Shown here piece by piece: positions 16,302 to 24,965 of a stretch of DNA of 64,000 nt. The translations under genes were made by a program, and so were the position numbers. Under the pieces are notes generated by a model. The model was not told the DNA's origin and did not search any database. It worked only from the letters and a program-made list of their open reading frames with translations. Each line of letters begins with the position of its first letter. Positions within the stretch are counted from its first letter, which is position 1. The stretch is taken from positions 171,094 to 235,093 of the forward strand of contig JAFQUJ010000016.1 of assembly GCA_017408585.1 (NCBI GenBank). The letters run 5' to 3'. Origin of the DNA: Clostridia bacterium (lineage in GTDB: Bacteria > Bacillota > Clostridia > Oscillospirales > CAG-272).

Positions 16302-17596
16302 TTTTTATTGAAATGCTAATATCTCTTTTTGATGCTGTTCTTTGTGTTTACTTTATAAGTCGCTTTAATGGCGCTTCGTTTTCGCCAAGGAAAAATCTAA
16401 TCGCTCTTGGAGCGATTTTAGTGATTTTTGGCTTTTCTGTAATAAACGACCTGTTTTTAGAGGGCTTCAATGTTATTGGAACGATTATTTTCCTTGCCCT
16501 TTATATTGGTTATGCGCTCTTAGTTTCAAACAAAAAATATGTAAGAGCCATCTTCTCTGCTTGCATTTTCGAGATTGCGTTTGTGCTTCTCAGCACCATT
16601 TTATATTTTGTAATTTCACACATAATCAAGGATTATGACTCCATTATGCAAGGGGCAAACGGGATTTTCAGGCTCGCCTATGTCATATCCCATAAAATTC
16701 TTTTGTTTGTTGTTTTGAAGCTCGTTTTATGGGGCTTTAATGCTAGCGCCACAATTGACAAAAGCTGTATGGTGATTGCGCTTTTCTTCTCGCTTGCAAC
16801 TGTTTTGGGCCTTGGCTCTGCTATGTTTATCGTTTCTAAGACAGATGACGAAAAAATAAGAATACAGACTATGATAATAACGATAGTTTTTGCATTTGCG
16901 AACCTTGCTCTGTATCTGCTTATTTTCCAAATACAAAAGTATCAAAGGAGCAGGTACGAGCTTGAAATTCTTCAAGAAAAGATTTCCTTTGAAGAATCGC
17001 GACACAGTGATGCAAGCGCTATTTGGTCGAGCATTCGTCGCACACAGCACGATATGAAGCAACACCTTGCGGTAATCTCGGGATATCTTGACAGTGGGAG
17101 AGTTGATGAATGCAAAAGCTACCTTCAAGAGCTTGAGCCTACTATTACAAGCTTTGGCAATCTTATAACCTCAAATAACGCTGTGCTTGACTATCTTATA
17201 AACTCAAAGCTTACTCCCCTTAGCGACACGCAGATTGTAATTTCCGGCTCGATAGGAGATCTTTCCGATATTAAGGAGATTGACCTTGCTTGTCTTATTG
17301 GAAACATTCTTGACAATGCAATCGAGGCACTCGGCAATATCAAAAAGGCGGGCGAAAAGCGTCTTGAACTATTGTTTATGCGACAAAACTCAAACAGAAT
17401 TATCATTTGCAAGAATACAATAGATCATTCCGTGCTAAATCGTAACGGAGAGCTTAAATCGACAAAGCTCTTTGCCGACTCGCACGGATATGGAACTAAG
17501 ATTATTGCGAAAATCGCATCTGATTATAATGGAATGGTTGACTATTTTGAGGAGTTTGGTATGTTTGGCGTGCAGGTGGTTTTGCCCGAGCCTTAA
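16298..17596 (+). CDS. AgrC-like sensor histidine kinase
   Basis: The 432-residue kinase has six or so N-terminal membrane helices (about 1-215) and a short coiled linker. Its dimerisation region carries the phosphoacceptor His in RRTQHDMKQHLAVISGY (near 250), and a GHKL ATPase domain follows with N-box LIGNILDNAIEAL and a G-box-like HGYGTKIIAKIASDYNG. This is the peptide- or small-signal-sensing class typified by AgrC/ComD. With the LytTR partner it forms a complete two-component pair. Confidence 0.92.
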   Translation: MIFIEMLISLFDAVLCVYFISRFNGASFSPRKNLIALGAILVIFGFSVINDLFLEGFNVIGTIIFLALYIGYALLVSNKKYVRAIFSACIFEIAFVLLSTILYFVISHIIKDYDSIMQGANGIFRLAYVISHKILLFVVLKLVLWGFNASATIDKSCMVIALFFSLATVLGLGSAMFIVSKTDDEKIRIQTMIITIVFAFANLALYLLIFQIQKYQRSRYELEILQEKISFEESRHSDASAIWSSIRRTQHDMKQHLAVISGYLDSGRVDECKSYLQELEPTITSFGNLITSNNAVLDYLINSKLTPLSDTQIVISGSIGDLSDIKEIDLACLIGNILDNAIEALGNIKKAGEKRLELLFMRQNSNRIIICKNTIDHSVLNRNGELKSTKLFADSHGYGTKIIAKIASDYNGMVDYFEEFGMFGVQVVLPEP

Positions 17597-17746
17597 TTTT
17601 CCATTTATATAGTTGATAATTTTCAAAAAAGGTTTGTTGTTTTTGAAAAATTTGGGCTATTTATATTAAACCACATTTTGTAGCTTATGTCAACATACCG
17701 TTTGTTGAATTACGCTCAACTGTCAGTTTAATTGTACGATAAATAG

Positions 17747-17775
17747 AAAAATCCCGATGCGTTGCATCGGGATTT
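17747..17775. terminator. Terminator after the kinase gene, identical to that at 11053
   Basis: Same hairpin sequence as 11053-11081 (stem AAATCCCGATGC, loop GTT) followed by CTTTTCT. It lies between the convergent kinase and Feo genes and probably serves both. Confidence 0.85.
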
Positions 17776-17799
17776 CTTTTCTATTTTGTGGTGAGCGTG

Positions 17800-17991
17800 T
17801 TATTTTTGGGGCTTATCACGGTCCTGTTCGTGACAAATTCCCTTCATTGAACAGCTTGAGCAACCACAACCACAAGAGGATTTTCCTTGCTTTTTATTTT
17901 TTACAATTCTTACGATTATGGCGCTTACAATCAACAGAAGGAGTATTGAAACAGCGATTGTGCCTATATTATTTTTCAAAAATTCCAGCAT
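17800..17991 (-). CDS. FeoB-associated Cys-rich membrane protein
   Basis: A 63-residue protein with one transmembrane helix (TIAVSILLLLIVSAIIVRIV, 11-30), a basic stop-transfer stretch (KNKKQGK) and a cytoplasmic Cys cluster CGCGCSSCSMKGIC. This is the classic FeoB-associated small protein, found downstream of feoB in many Firmicutes and thought to aid ferrous iron handling. It follows feoB with a 25-bp gap. Confidence 0.9.
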   Translation of the reverse strand: MLEFLKNNIGTIAVSILLLLIVSAIIVRIVKNKKQGKSSCGCGCSSCSMKGICHEQDRDKPQK

Positions 17992-18016
17992 TGAAAATAC
18001 CTCTCTTTCTTTTTAT

Positions 18017-20284
18017 TTACTTACTTTTTGATACCTTTGCTTTGATTTTTTCGGTTAGTGAAAAGCCTTGTGGACGAACGAGCATATATACAAGGAACGC
18101 AATTGCAAGTGCTGTTGCGATAAGTCCCAGCACGCTCGCTGTTGTGGAAACTACTCCAAACAAATCGCCTGCAAAGAGTGAGCCGAGCCAATATACTATC
18201 ATTGAGATAAGGTATGCAAAGCCACATTGATAGCCGATTGCGAACCAAGTCCATTTTGCGTTGTTCATTTCGCGTCTAATTGCACCGATTGCAGCAAAGC
18301 ATGGTGCGCAAAGAAGGTTGAATACTAGGAATGAGTATGCGCCGGCAGGTGTGAAGTAGTTTGCCATAAGCGCCCAATATTCCTCGCCGTTTTCGGCAAC
18401 CTCGCCAAGTCCTGCCAAAACAACTCCAAATGTACCAACAACATTTTCCTTTGCGATAAGTCCTGTGATGGTGGCAACAGCGCCCTGCCAATGTCCCCAA
18501 CCAAGAGGAGCAAAGATCCAAGCGATAAGTCCGCCTATGAACGCAAGGACTGAGTTATCCATATTTTCAACCATTCCAAACGAGCCACCCTCAACGCCGA
18601 AGGTCATCAAGAACCAAAGAGCGATAGAGGAAAGAAGGATTACTGTTCCTGCCTTTTTAATAAAGGACCAAGCCCTCTCCCAAACGGAGTGAAGAATGTT
18701 TGAAATTGTTGGAAGGTGATATGCAGGGAGCTCCATAAGGAATGGAGATTCCTCGCCTGCGAACATTTTTGTCTTTTTAAGTATAATGCCTGACACTACA
18801 ATTGCGCCAAAGCCGATAAAGTAGGCGCTTGGAGCTACCCACCAAGCCTCGTTAAAGAGAGAGCCTGCGATAAGTGCGATTATCGGGAGCTTTGCGCTAC
18901 ATGGAACAAAGGTTGTTGTCATGATGGTCATTCGTCTATCTCTTTGACTTTCGATAGTACGAGATGCCATGATTCCGGGAACGCCACAGCCTGTGCCGAT
19001 AAGCATAGGGATTATTGATTTTCCGCTAAGTCCGAATTTTCTGCAAATTCTATCCATTACGAATGCAATTCTTGCCATATATCCACAAGCCTCAAGGATT
19101 GCCAAAAGCAAGAATAGAACTATCATTTGAGGGACAAAGCCGAGCACCGCTCCGACTCCGCCGACAATTCCGTCAAGAATTAAGCCCTTTAGAAAATCGT
19201 TACAATGAATGGCGTCAAGGCCTTGCTCTATAAGAACGGGTATGCCCTTTACCCATACGCCATATTCGCTTGGATCTGCGTCAGGGTTTGTCTTGAGCGC
19301 TTCCTCAAATTCGCCACTACCTATTCCAAATAGGTGCCAGCCATCGCCAAAGAGTCCGTCGTTTGCCCAGTCTGTTGCCCATGTTCCAACGGTTGTAACG
19401 GAAATGAAGTAAACCAAGAACATGATTACCGCAAATATTGGGAGCGCTGCCCATCTGTTTGTTACTATCTTGTCGATTTTATCAGAGATTGTTTGCTTGC
19501 CTGCGGGCTTTTTCTCGTAGCATGTGCCAAGAGCATCGGTTATGTAGTTATAGCGCTCGTTTGCGATGATGCTTTCAGCGTCGTCATCAAGGCGCTCCTC
19601 AACGCTTGAAACAACTTGATTTATCTTATCAATTTGCTCGTTGCTAAGTCCTAGTAGCTCTATTGCCTTGGAATCTCTTTCAAAGAGCTTTATCGCATAC
19701 CATCTTCTCTTGTCAACGCCATCAATTATAAGAGAAATTTGCTCGATAGCGTCCTCTACAATGCTTGAAAATTTGCGAGGTGTTGCAGGTATTCCTGCCT
19801 GTGCCTCGGCAACAGATGCCGAGATAACCTCCTTTATTCCCTTGCCCTTTAGCGCAGAGATTTCAATCACCTTACAGCCAAGAGTCGCAGAAAGCTTTTC
19901 AATGTCGATTTTCTCGCCCTTTTTTCTTAGAACATCCATCATGTTAATAGCTATTACGACAGGGATTCCAAGCTCTAGGAGCTGAGTTGTAAGATATAGG
20001 TTTCTTTCGATATTTGTGCCATCAACTATGTTTAAAATAGCACTTGGATTTTCATTTAGGAGATAGTTTCTTGCTACTATTTCCTCAAGCGTGTATGGTG
20101 AAAGAGAATAAATTCCCGGAAGGTCGGTTACGATTACATCTTCGTGCTTTTTGAGCTTTCCTTCCTTCTTTTCAACGGTTACACCAGGCCAGTTACCAAC
20201 GAATTGATTTAAGCCTGTTAGAGCGTTAAAAAGTGTTGTTTTTCCCGAGTTGGGATTACCCGCTAGGGCTATCTTGATTTCCAT
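18017..20284 (-). CDS. feoB: Ferrous iron transport protein B
   Basis: GTP-dependent Fe2+ importer of the inner membrane, 755 residues. The N-terminal G domain shows G1 GNPNSGKTT (8-16), G3 DLPG near 55 and G4 NMMD near 117. The helical GDI domain follows, then a membrane core with two Gate repeats (GYMARIAFVMDRI; GTGCGVPGIMASRTIESQRDRR with the conserved pore Cys). It is 9 bp downstream of feoA and shares the metal-responsive promoter. Confidence 0.96.
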   Translation of the reverse strand: MEIKIALAGNPNSGKTTLFNALTGLNQFVGNWPGVTVEKKEGKLKKHEDVIVTDLPGIYSLSPYTLEEIVARNYLLNENPSAILNIVDGTNIERNLYLTTQLLELGIPVVIAINMMDVLRKKGEKIDIEKLSATLGCKVIEISALKGKGIKEVISASVAEAQAGIPATPRKFSSIVEDAIEQISLIIDGVDKRRWYAIKLFERDSKAIELLGLSNEQIDKINQVVSSVEERLDDDAESIIANERYNYITDALGTCYEKKPAGKQTISDKIDKIVTNRWAALPIFAVIMFLVYFISVTTVGTWATDWANDGLFGDGWHLFGIGSGEFEEALKTNPDADPSEYGVWVKGIPVLIEQGLDAIHCNDFLKGLILDGIVGGVGAVLGFVPQMIVLFLLLAILEACGYMARIAFVMDRICRKFGLSGKSIIPMLIGTGCGVPGIMASRTIESQRDRRMTIMTTTFVPCSAKLPIIALIAGSLFNEAWWVAPSAYFIGFGAIVVSGIILKKTKMFAGEESPFLMELPAYHLPTISNILHSVWERAWSFIKKAGTVILLSSIALWFLMTFGVEGGSFGMVENMDNSVLAFIGGLIAWIFAPLGWGHWQGAVATITGLIAKENVVGTFGVVLAGLGEVAENGEEYWALMANYFTPAGAYSFLVFNLLCAPCFAAIGAIRREMNNAKWTWFAIGYQCGFAYLISMIVYWLGSLFAGDLFGVVSTTASVLGLIATALAIAFLVYMLVRPQGFSLTEKIKAKVSKSK

Positions 20285-20293
20285 AATTACCTC

Positions 20294-20524
20294 TTACTCG
20301 ATTTCTATAATTTGAGCGTCCTCGCCACGAATTGTCAGCTCGTAGCCTCTTACATTGATTTCGATGGGGTCGCCAAGCGGTGCAACCTTGCGTACATAGA
20401 TTTCTACGCCCTTAGTTATTCCCATGTCCATTATGCGTCGTCTTATTGCGCCCTCACCATGTAGCTTCACAACCTTAGCGCTTTTTCCAACCGGAAGCTT
20501 TTTTAGTGTTTTCATTCTTTCCAC
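20294..20524 (-). CDS. feoA: Ferrous iron transport protein A
   Basis: Small SH3-like cytoplasmic partner of FeoB, 76 residues (MERMKTLKKLPVGKSAKVVKL, IRRRIMDMGITKGVEIYVRKVAPLGDPIEINVRGYELTIR reads through the whole fold). It is first in the feoA-feoB-Cys-rich operon. The second operator palindrome lies directly against its ribosome binding site. Confidence 0.94.
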   Translation of the reverse strand: MERMKTLKKLPVGKSAKVVKLHGEGAIRRRIMDMGITKGVEIYVRKVAPLGDPIEINVRGYELTIRGEDAQIIEIE

Positions 20525-20528
20525 CTCC

Positions 20529-20548
20529 GAGTTAGCATAGGCTAACTC
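20529..20548. promoter_or_regulatory. DtxR-type operator, proximal copy
   Basis: An interrupted palindrome, GAGTTAGC-N4-GCTAACTC, just before the feoA ribosome binding site. It has the same GTTAGC / GCTAAC half-sites as the distal copy. Confidence 0.75.
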
Positions 20549-20563
20549 AATTGCATATTTATA

Positions 20564-20581
20564 AGTTAGCCTTTGCTAACT
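20564..20581. promoter_or_regulatory. DtxR-type operator, distal copy
   Basis: AGTTAGC-CTTT-GCTAACT, overlapping the predicted feoA transcription start. It resembles the TTAGGTTAGCCTAACCTAA-type iron box of the DtxR/IdeR family. Confidence 0.8.
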
Positions 20582-20589
20582 ACGCTAAT

Positions 20590-20618
20590 ATAATAGCACA
20601 TAAAAACCCCTTTGTCAA
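20590..20618 (-). promoter_or_regulatory. Promoter of the feo operon
   Basis: Minus-strand TTGACA (20613-20618), 17-base spacer, TATTAT (20590-20595). Both operators are downstream of the -10, a geometry suited to repression. Confidence 0.85.
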
Positions 20619-20717
20619 GAGCTTTTTTAATATTTTTTGAATTTTTTTCCGTTTTTTCCTTTTGGGTGATTTTTTCGGTTTTCTTCCTTATTATTTATAT
20701 GCTATTTATAAAAATTC

Positions 20718-20746
20718 TTGACAATTTTATTATTTAATGATAGAAT
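20718..20746 (+). promoter_or_regulatory. Promoter of the DtxR-type regulator gene
   Basis: TTGACA (20718-20723), 17 bases, TAGAAT (20741-20746). No copy of the GTTAGC palindrome overlaps it, so the regulator may not repress itself. Confidence 0.8.
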
Positions 20747-20780
20747 ATATATAATGAATTTTAGAAGGGGGTAAAATCGT

Positions 20781-21146
20781 ATGGCACTTCAAGAATCGGG
20801 CGAGATGTATCTTGAATCTATTGCTCTCTTAAAGGAGACGAAGGGCTTTGTCAGAGCCATTGATGTGTGCGAATATATGGGCTTTTCTAAGCCTAGCGTA
20901 AGTCGCGCTATGGGCCTTTTAAGAGATGGTGGATATATCACTATTTCAAGAGTCGGTGGCATTGAGCTAACAGAGCTTGGCGCAGAGGTGGCAAGAAAAA
21001 TTTACGAGCGTCATGTGCTTCTTACCTCTATTTTAAAGGCTATCGGTGTAAGTGACACAGTAGCAAGCGAGGACGCCTGCAAGATTGAGCATGTTATAAG
21101 CGACGAAACCTTTGAAAAATTAAAGGAATACTTTAACAAAAAATAA
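20781..21146 (+). CDS. Iron-dependent transcriptional repressor of the DtxR/MntR family
   Basis: The 121-residue protein has an N-terminal winged helix (GFVRAIDVCEYMGFSKPSVSRAMGLLRDGGYI) and a dimerisation/metal domain ending DACKIEHVISDETFEKL. His78, Cys100, Glu103 and His104 line up with DtxR His79, Cys102, Glu105 and His106. Cys at that position points to the Fe2+-type site of DtxR/IdeR rather than MntR. There is no SH3-like third domain. Its divergent position beside feoA and the two palindromes makes repression of feo by iron-loaded protein the likely function. Confidence 0.9.
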   Translation: MALQESGEMYLESIALLKETKGFVRAIDVCEYMGFSKPSVSRAMGLLRDGGYITISRVGGIELTELGAEVARKIYERHVLLTSILKAIGVSDTVASEDACKIEHVISDETFEKLKEYFNKK

Positions 21147-21225
21147 TTATGTGTGATTTTGATAAAACGAGGTACACGCCCTTAGATAATGTCACGATAA
21201 TCTTTAATTCAGCTCTTGAATAGCA

Positions 21226-21256
21226 AAAAGCCGAGGAATATCCTCGGCTTTATTTA
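21226..21256. terminator. Bidirectional terminator between dtxR-type gene and pgm
   Basis: AAAGCCGAGGA (21227-21237) pairs with TCCTCGGCTTT (21241-21251), flanked by A-run and T-run, serving both convergent genes. Confidence 0.88.
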
Positions 21257-21310
21257 TTTTTAGCTAAAAATGCCCGAATGTGTCTGTAAAGCTAGCTTTT
21301 AGGCTTGAAA

Positions 21311-22978
21311 TTAAGCATTTATAATCTTATTGATTATTGCTCTTCTTGCTGTTAGCACCTTTGTTGCCTCGTCCTTGTTTTCGCCTCTTACAGAGTAGTA
21401 AACCTTAATTTTGGGCTCTGTACCTGATGGACGAATTGCAATCCATGAGCCATCATTAAATATGAATTTGAGAACATCGGATTTTGGCAGATCGTCAACA
21501 CCCTTTTCGTAGTCATAAACAATCTCTATTCCGTCCATTAACGCCTTACCCTGTGTGCGCATTTGAGCCATTATTGCTTGAATCTTCTCGACTCCGTCAA
21601 TGCCCTTTAGGGTAAAGTTGTCGAGCGCGTCAAGGTAGTAGCCATAGGTTGCATAAATCTCGTTCATAACATCGATTAGGGTCTTGCCTTGGTTCTTGTA
21701 GTAGCAAGCCATTTCGCAGATGAGCATTGATGCGACAACTGCGTCCTTATCTCTTGCGTGCATACCAACGAGGTAGCCATAGCTCTCCTCGTAGCCGATT
21801 ACGAACTTATAGCCCGTTTTCTCGTAGATGCCCATTTGCTCGCCGATAAACTTGAAGCCTGTAAGGGTTTCTACAACGCGACAGCCATTAGCCTTAGCGA
21901 TTGTTGCGCCAAGCTCGCTTGTAACGATGGTCTTAACAACGGTTGATGTGGCATCGAGGTCCGCCTTGTTCATTTTAATCACATAGTCAACGAGGAGTGC
22001 GCCTACCTGATTTCCTGTAAGGAGCTTCATTCCCTCACTTGTATTAACTGCGATACCAACACGGTCACAGTCGGGGTCTGTTCCAAGAATAATGTCTGCG
22101 CCCATTTCCTCGCAGAGCTTTATTCCAAGGCTGAGCGCCTCGGCATTTTCGGGATTAGGAGAGTTAACGGTTGGGAAATCACCATTTGGCTTTTCCTGCT
22201 CGCTAACAACTGTTACATCATATCCAAGCTCGCTAAGCACTCTTCGAACAGGAACTTTTCCTGTGCCATGTAGGGGGGTGTACACGATTTTAGCGCTTTT
22301 TTCGCCGATATCGTGAGCCTGTGCCTTAACGCACGCGTTGAATTTGTCAAGCACGCACGCATCAACTGAGCGTAGCATTCCGCTTTGTCTTGCCTCGCTC
22401 TCGATTGCAACGGGGATTGCTGTAATATCCTCAATTGCGTTTACATAAGAGATAATTCTGTTTGCGTCATCAATTAGAACCTGACAGCCCTCACTATCGT
22501 AAACCTTGTAGCCATTATACTCTCTTGGGTTATGGCTTGCAGTGATTACAATTCCACCGATACAGCCCAGCTCTCTTACTGTAAATGAGAGTACAGGGGT
22601 TGGTTGTAGGGTGTCATAAAGGTAAACGGGAATTCCTGCCTCGACCAGAACAAGAGATGCTTCAAGTGCGAACGCACCGGAGTTGTTTCTTGAATCGTAT
22701 CCAATTGCAACGCCCCTTGACACATCGTCATATTTATCATTTAGATAATTTGCAAATCCACGAGTTGCCTTTCTTATGATATACTTATTCATTCTGTTTG
22801 TGCCTGCACCCATAACTCCACGAAGTCCACCTGTGCCAAATTCAAGGTCGCGCCAGAAGCGATCCTCTATTTCCTTTTCGGACAAGTCGGCATCAAGCTC
22901 TGCTCTTGTGTCGCTATCGAAAAATTCGTTTGTGCGCCAAAGCTCATAGGTATCAAGTATTTTCTTCGAAAGTGCCAT
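21311..22978 (-). CDS. Phosphoglucomutase / phosphomannomutase
   Basis: Alpha-D-phosphohexomutase that interconverts glucose 1- and 6-phosphate (or the mannose equivalents). The 555 residues show the catalytic phosphoserine loop TASHNPREYNGYK (Ser near 146), metal loop GTDPDCDRVG near 300, sugar-binding loop FVIGYEESYGYL and the phosphate-binding end RPSGTEPKIKVYYS. The length and GYDSRNNS N-terminus match the PgcA/PGM2-like clade of Firmicutes. It is 56 bp downstream of acnA-type aconitase on the same strand. Confidence 0.93.
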   Translation of the reverse strand: MALSKKILDTYELWRTNEFFDSDTRAELDADLSEKEIEDRFWRDLEFGTGGLRGVMGAGTNRMNKYIIRKATRGFANYLNDKYDDVSRGVAIGYDSRNNSGAFALEASLVLVEAGIPVYLYDTLQPTPVLSFTVRELGCIGGIVITASHNPREYNGYKVYDSEGCQVLIDDANRIISYVNAIEDITAIPVAIESEARQSGMLRSVDACVLDKFNACVKAQAHDIGEKSAKIVYTPLHGTGKVPVRRVLSELGYDVTVVSEQEKPNGDFPTVNSPNPENAEALSLGIKLCEEMGADIILGTDPDCDRVGIAVNTSEGMKLLTGNQVGALLVDYVIKMNKADLDATSTVVKTIVTSELGATIAKANGCRVVETLTGFKFIGEQMGIYEKTGYKFVIGYEESYGYLVGMHARDKDAVVASMLICEMACYYKNQGKTLIDVMNEIYATYGYYLDALDNFTLKGIDGVEKIQAIMAQMRTQGKALMDGIEIVYDYEKGVDDLPKSDVLKFIFNDGSWIAIRPSGTEPKIKVYYSVRGENKDEATKVLTARRAIINKIINA

Positions 22979-23034
22979 AATTTTTCTCCTTTTCGTAAAG
23001 CAATCCGTTTTTATTATATTAAATTTTTTACTAA

Positions 23035-24954
23035 TTATTCTCCCTTTGTGTAAGCAAGGAGACCACCGGCTCTTAAAATATCAATTTGACGCTTAGTATA
23101 GCTACATACAAGAGGAATTTCCATCTCACCACATTTGAGAGTGATTTTACCATTCTCCATGCCCTCAAAGAGATTTTCAAGTGAGAGGGTAGTGTTTTGT
23201 GTGAGCTTATCGTAATCGTCCGGATTTTCAAAGGTGAGTGGCAAAATTCCTGCGTTTATAAGGTTTGCTGCGTGAATTCTTGCAAAGCTCTTTGCAACAA
23301 CTGCCTTAACGCCTAGATAAAGTGGAACTAGGGCAGCGTGCTCTCTTGAAGAGCCTTGACCATAGTTTGTGCCACCGACAATTATGCTATTCTTAGCCTC
23401 GAGTGCTCTTTCGGCGAAGCTCTCATCGCATACTGCAAAGCAGAACTTTGAAAGGTACGGAATATTTGAGCGATATGGCAAAATCTTAGCGCCTGCAGGC
23501 ATGATATGGTCAGTTGTGATATTGTCGCCAACCTTAAGAGTTAGGTTTGCCTCAATTCTGTTTTCAAGCTTGTGTGTTTCGGGGAATGGCTTTATGTTTG
23601 GTCCACGAAGAACCTCGACATCTCTTGCCTCCTCGGGTGATGCAGGCATCAAAACAGCGCTATCGTCGATTTTGAACGCCTCGGGAAGAACGATTTCCTC
23701 ATAGTCGCCAAGTGTTCTTGGATCGGTGATATAGCCTGTGAGTGCTGATGCAACAGCAACCTCGGGAGATACGAGATATACCTGTCCGTCCTTTGTGCCA
23801 CTTCTGCCCTCGAAATTTCGGTTGAAGGTACGAAGCGATACGCCGGCAGAGTTTGGCGAGAAGCCCATACCGATGCATGGTCCACACGCACATTCAAGCA
23901 CACGCGCGCCCGCTGCGAGAATGTCAGAGAGTGCTCCACAATCTGCGAGCATTGAAAGCACCTGCTTTGAGCCGGGAGAAACTGACAAGCTTACGCTATC
24001 GTCAATCTTTTTGCCCTTAAGCATTGCCGCAACTCTTAGCATATCACGAAGCGATGAGTTGGTGCAAGAGCCGATACATACCTGATCAACCTTGATATGT
24101 GATAGCTCCTCAGCTGTTCTTATATTATCAGGGCTATGTGGGCAAGCCAAGAGAGGCTTTAGCTCTGAGAGGTTAATGTCGATAATTCTGTCATAAACTG
24201 CGTCCGGATCACTTTCGAGAGGAATGTACGCATCGCCTCTGCCCTGTGCCTCAAGGAACGCCTTTGTAATTTCGTCAGATGGGAAGATAGAGGTTGTTGC
24301 GCCAAGCTCTGTTCCCATGTTGGTAATTGTTGCTCTTTCGGGAACGCTAAGGGTCTTAATGCCCTCTCCACCCCATTCGATAATAGCGCCAACTCCGCCC
24401 TTAACGGACAAGATGCGAAGGATTTCAAGGCTGACATCCTTTGCGCTTACCCATGGCTGAAGCTTGCCTGTAAGGTTTACCTTATACATTTTTGGCATGG
24501 TGATATAATACTCACCGCCACCCATGGCAACTGCAACATCAAGTCCGCCCGCACCCATAGCGAGCATACCGATACCGCCTGCGGTTGGTGTGTGGCTATC
24601 ACTACCGATAAGAGTCATTCCGGGAACGCCAAAGCGCTCTAGGTGAACCTGATGGCAAATTCCGTTACCGGGGCGAGAGAAGCGAATTCCATACTTCTTC
24701 GCAACGGATTGAATGTATCTGTGGTCATCAGCATTTTCAAAGCCTGATTGAAGGGTGTTGTGGTCTATGTATGCAACGGAGAGCTTTGTTCTAACTCTTT
24801 CGATGCCGATTGACTCGAACTCGAGGTACGCCATTGTTCCTGTTGCGTCCTGTGTTAGAGTTTGGTCTATGCGAAGAGCGATCTCCTCGCCTACAACCAT
24901 CTCGCCTGAAACGAGGTGGCTCTTAATGATTTTTTGAGCAATTGTAAGTCCCAT
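23035..24954 (-). CDS. Aconitate hydratase (compact monomeric type)
   Basis: [4Fe-4S] enzyme isomerising citrate to isocitrate. Cluster cysteines lie in CIGSCTNSSLRDM (near 296) and CACGPCIGMG (near 356). The swivel domain has GGTNYGQGSSREHAALVPL near 530. At 639 residues it is the short bacterial form used in many Clostridia, close to isopropylmalate isomerase; the adjacent citrate synthase gene supports aconitase. It is 11 bp downstream of citrate synthase in a two-gene operon. No isocitrate dehydrogenase is nearby. Confidence 0.9.
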   Translation of the reverse strand: MGLTIAQKIIKSHLVSGEMVVGEEIALRIDQTLTQDATGTMAYLEFESIGIERVRTKLSVAYIDHNTLQSGFENADDHRYIQSVAKKYGIRFSRPGNGICHQVHLERFGVPGMTLIGSDSHTPTAGGIGMLAMGAGGLDVAVAMGGGEYYITMPKMYKVNLTGKLQPWVSAKDVSLEILRILSVKGGVGAIIEWGGEGIKTLSVPERATITNMGTELGATTSIFPSDEITKAFLEAQGRGDAYIPLESDPDAVYDRIIDINLSELKPLLACPHSPDNIRTAEELSHIKVDQVCIGSCTNSSLRDMLRVAAMLKGKKIDDSVSLSVSPGSKQVLSMLADCGALSDILAAGARVLECACGPCIGMGFSPNSAGVSLRTFNRNFEGRSGTKDGQVYLVSPEVAVASALTGYITDPRTLGDYEEIVLPEAFKIDDSAVLMPASPEEARDVEVLRGPNIKPFPETHKLENRIEANLTLKVGDNITTDHIMPAGAKILPYRSNIPYLSKFCFAVCDESFAERALEAKNSIIVGGTNYGQGSSREHAALVPLYLGVKAVVAKSFARIHAANLINAGILPLTFENPDDYDKLTQNTTLSLENLFEGMENGKITLKCGEMEIPLVCSYTKRQIDILRAGGLLAYTKGE

Positions 24955-24965
24955 TTTAATTCTCC

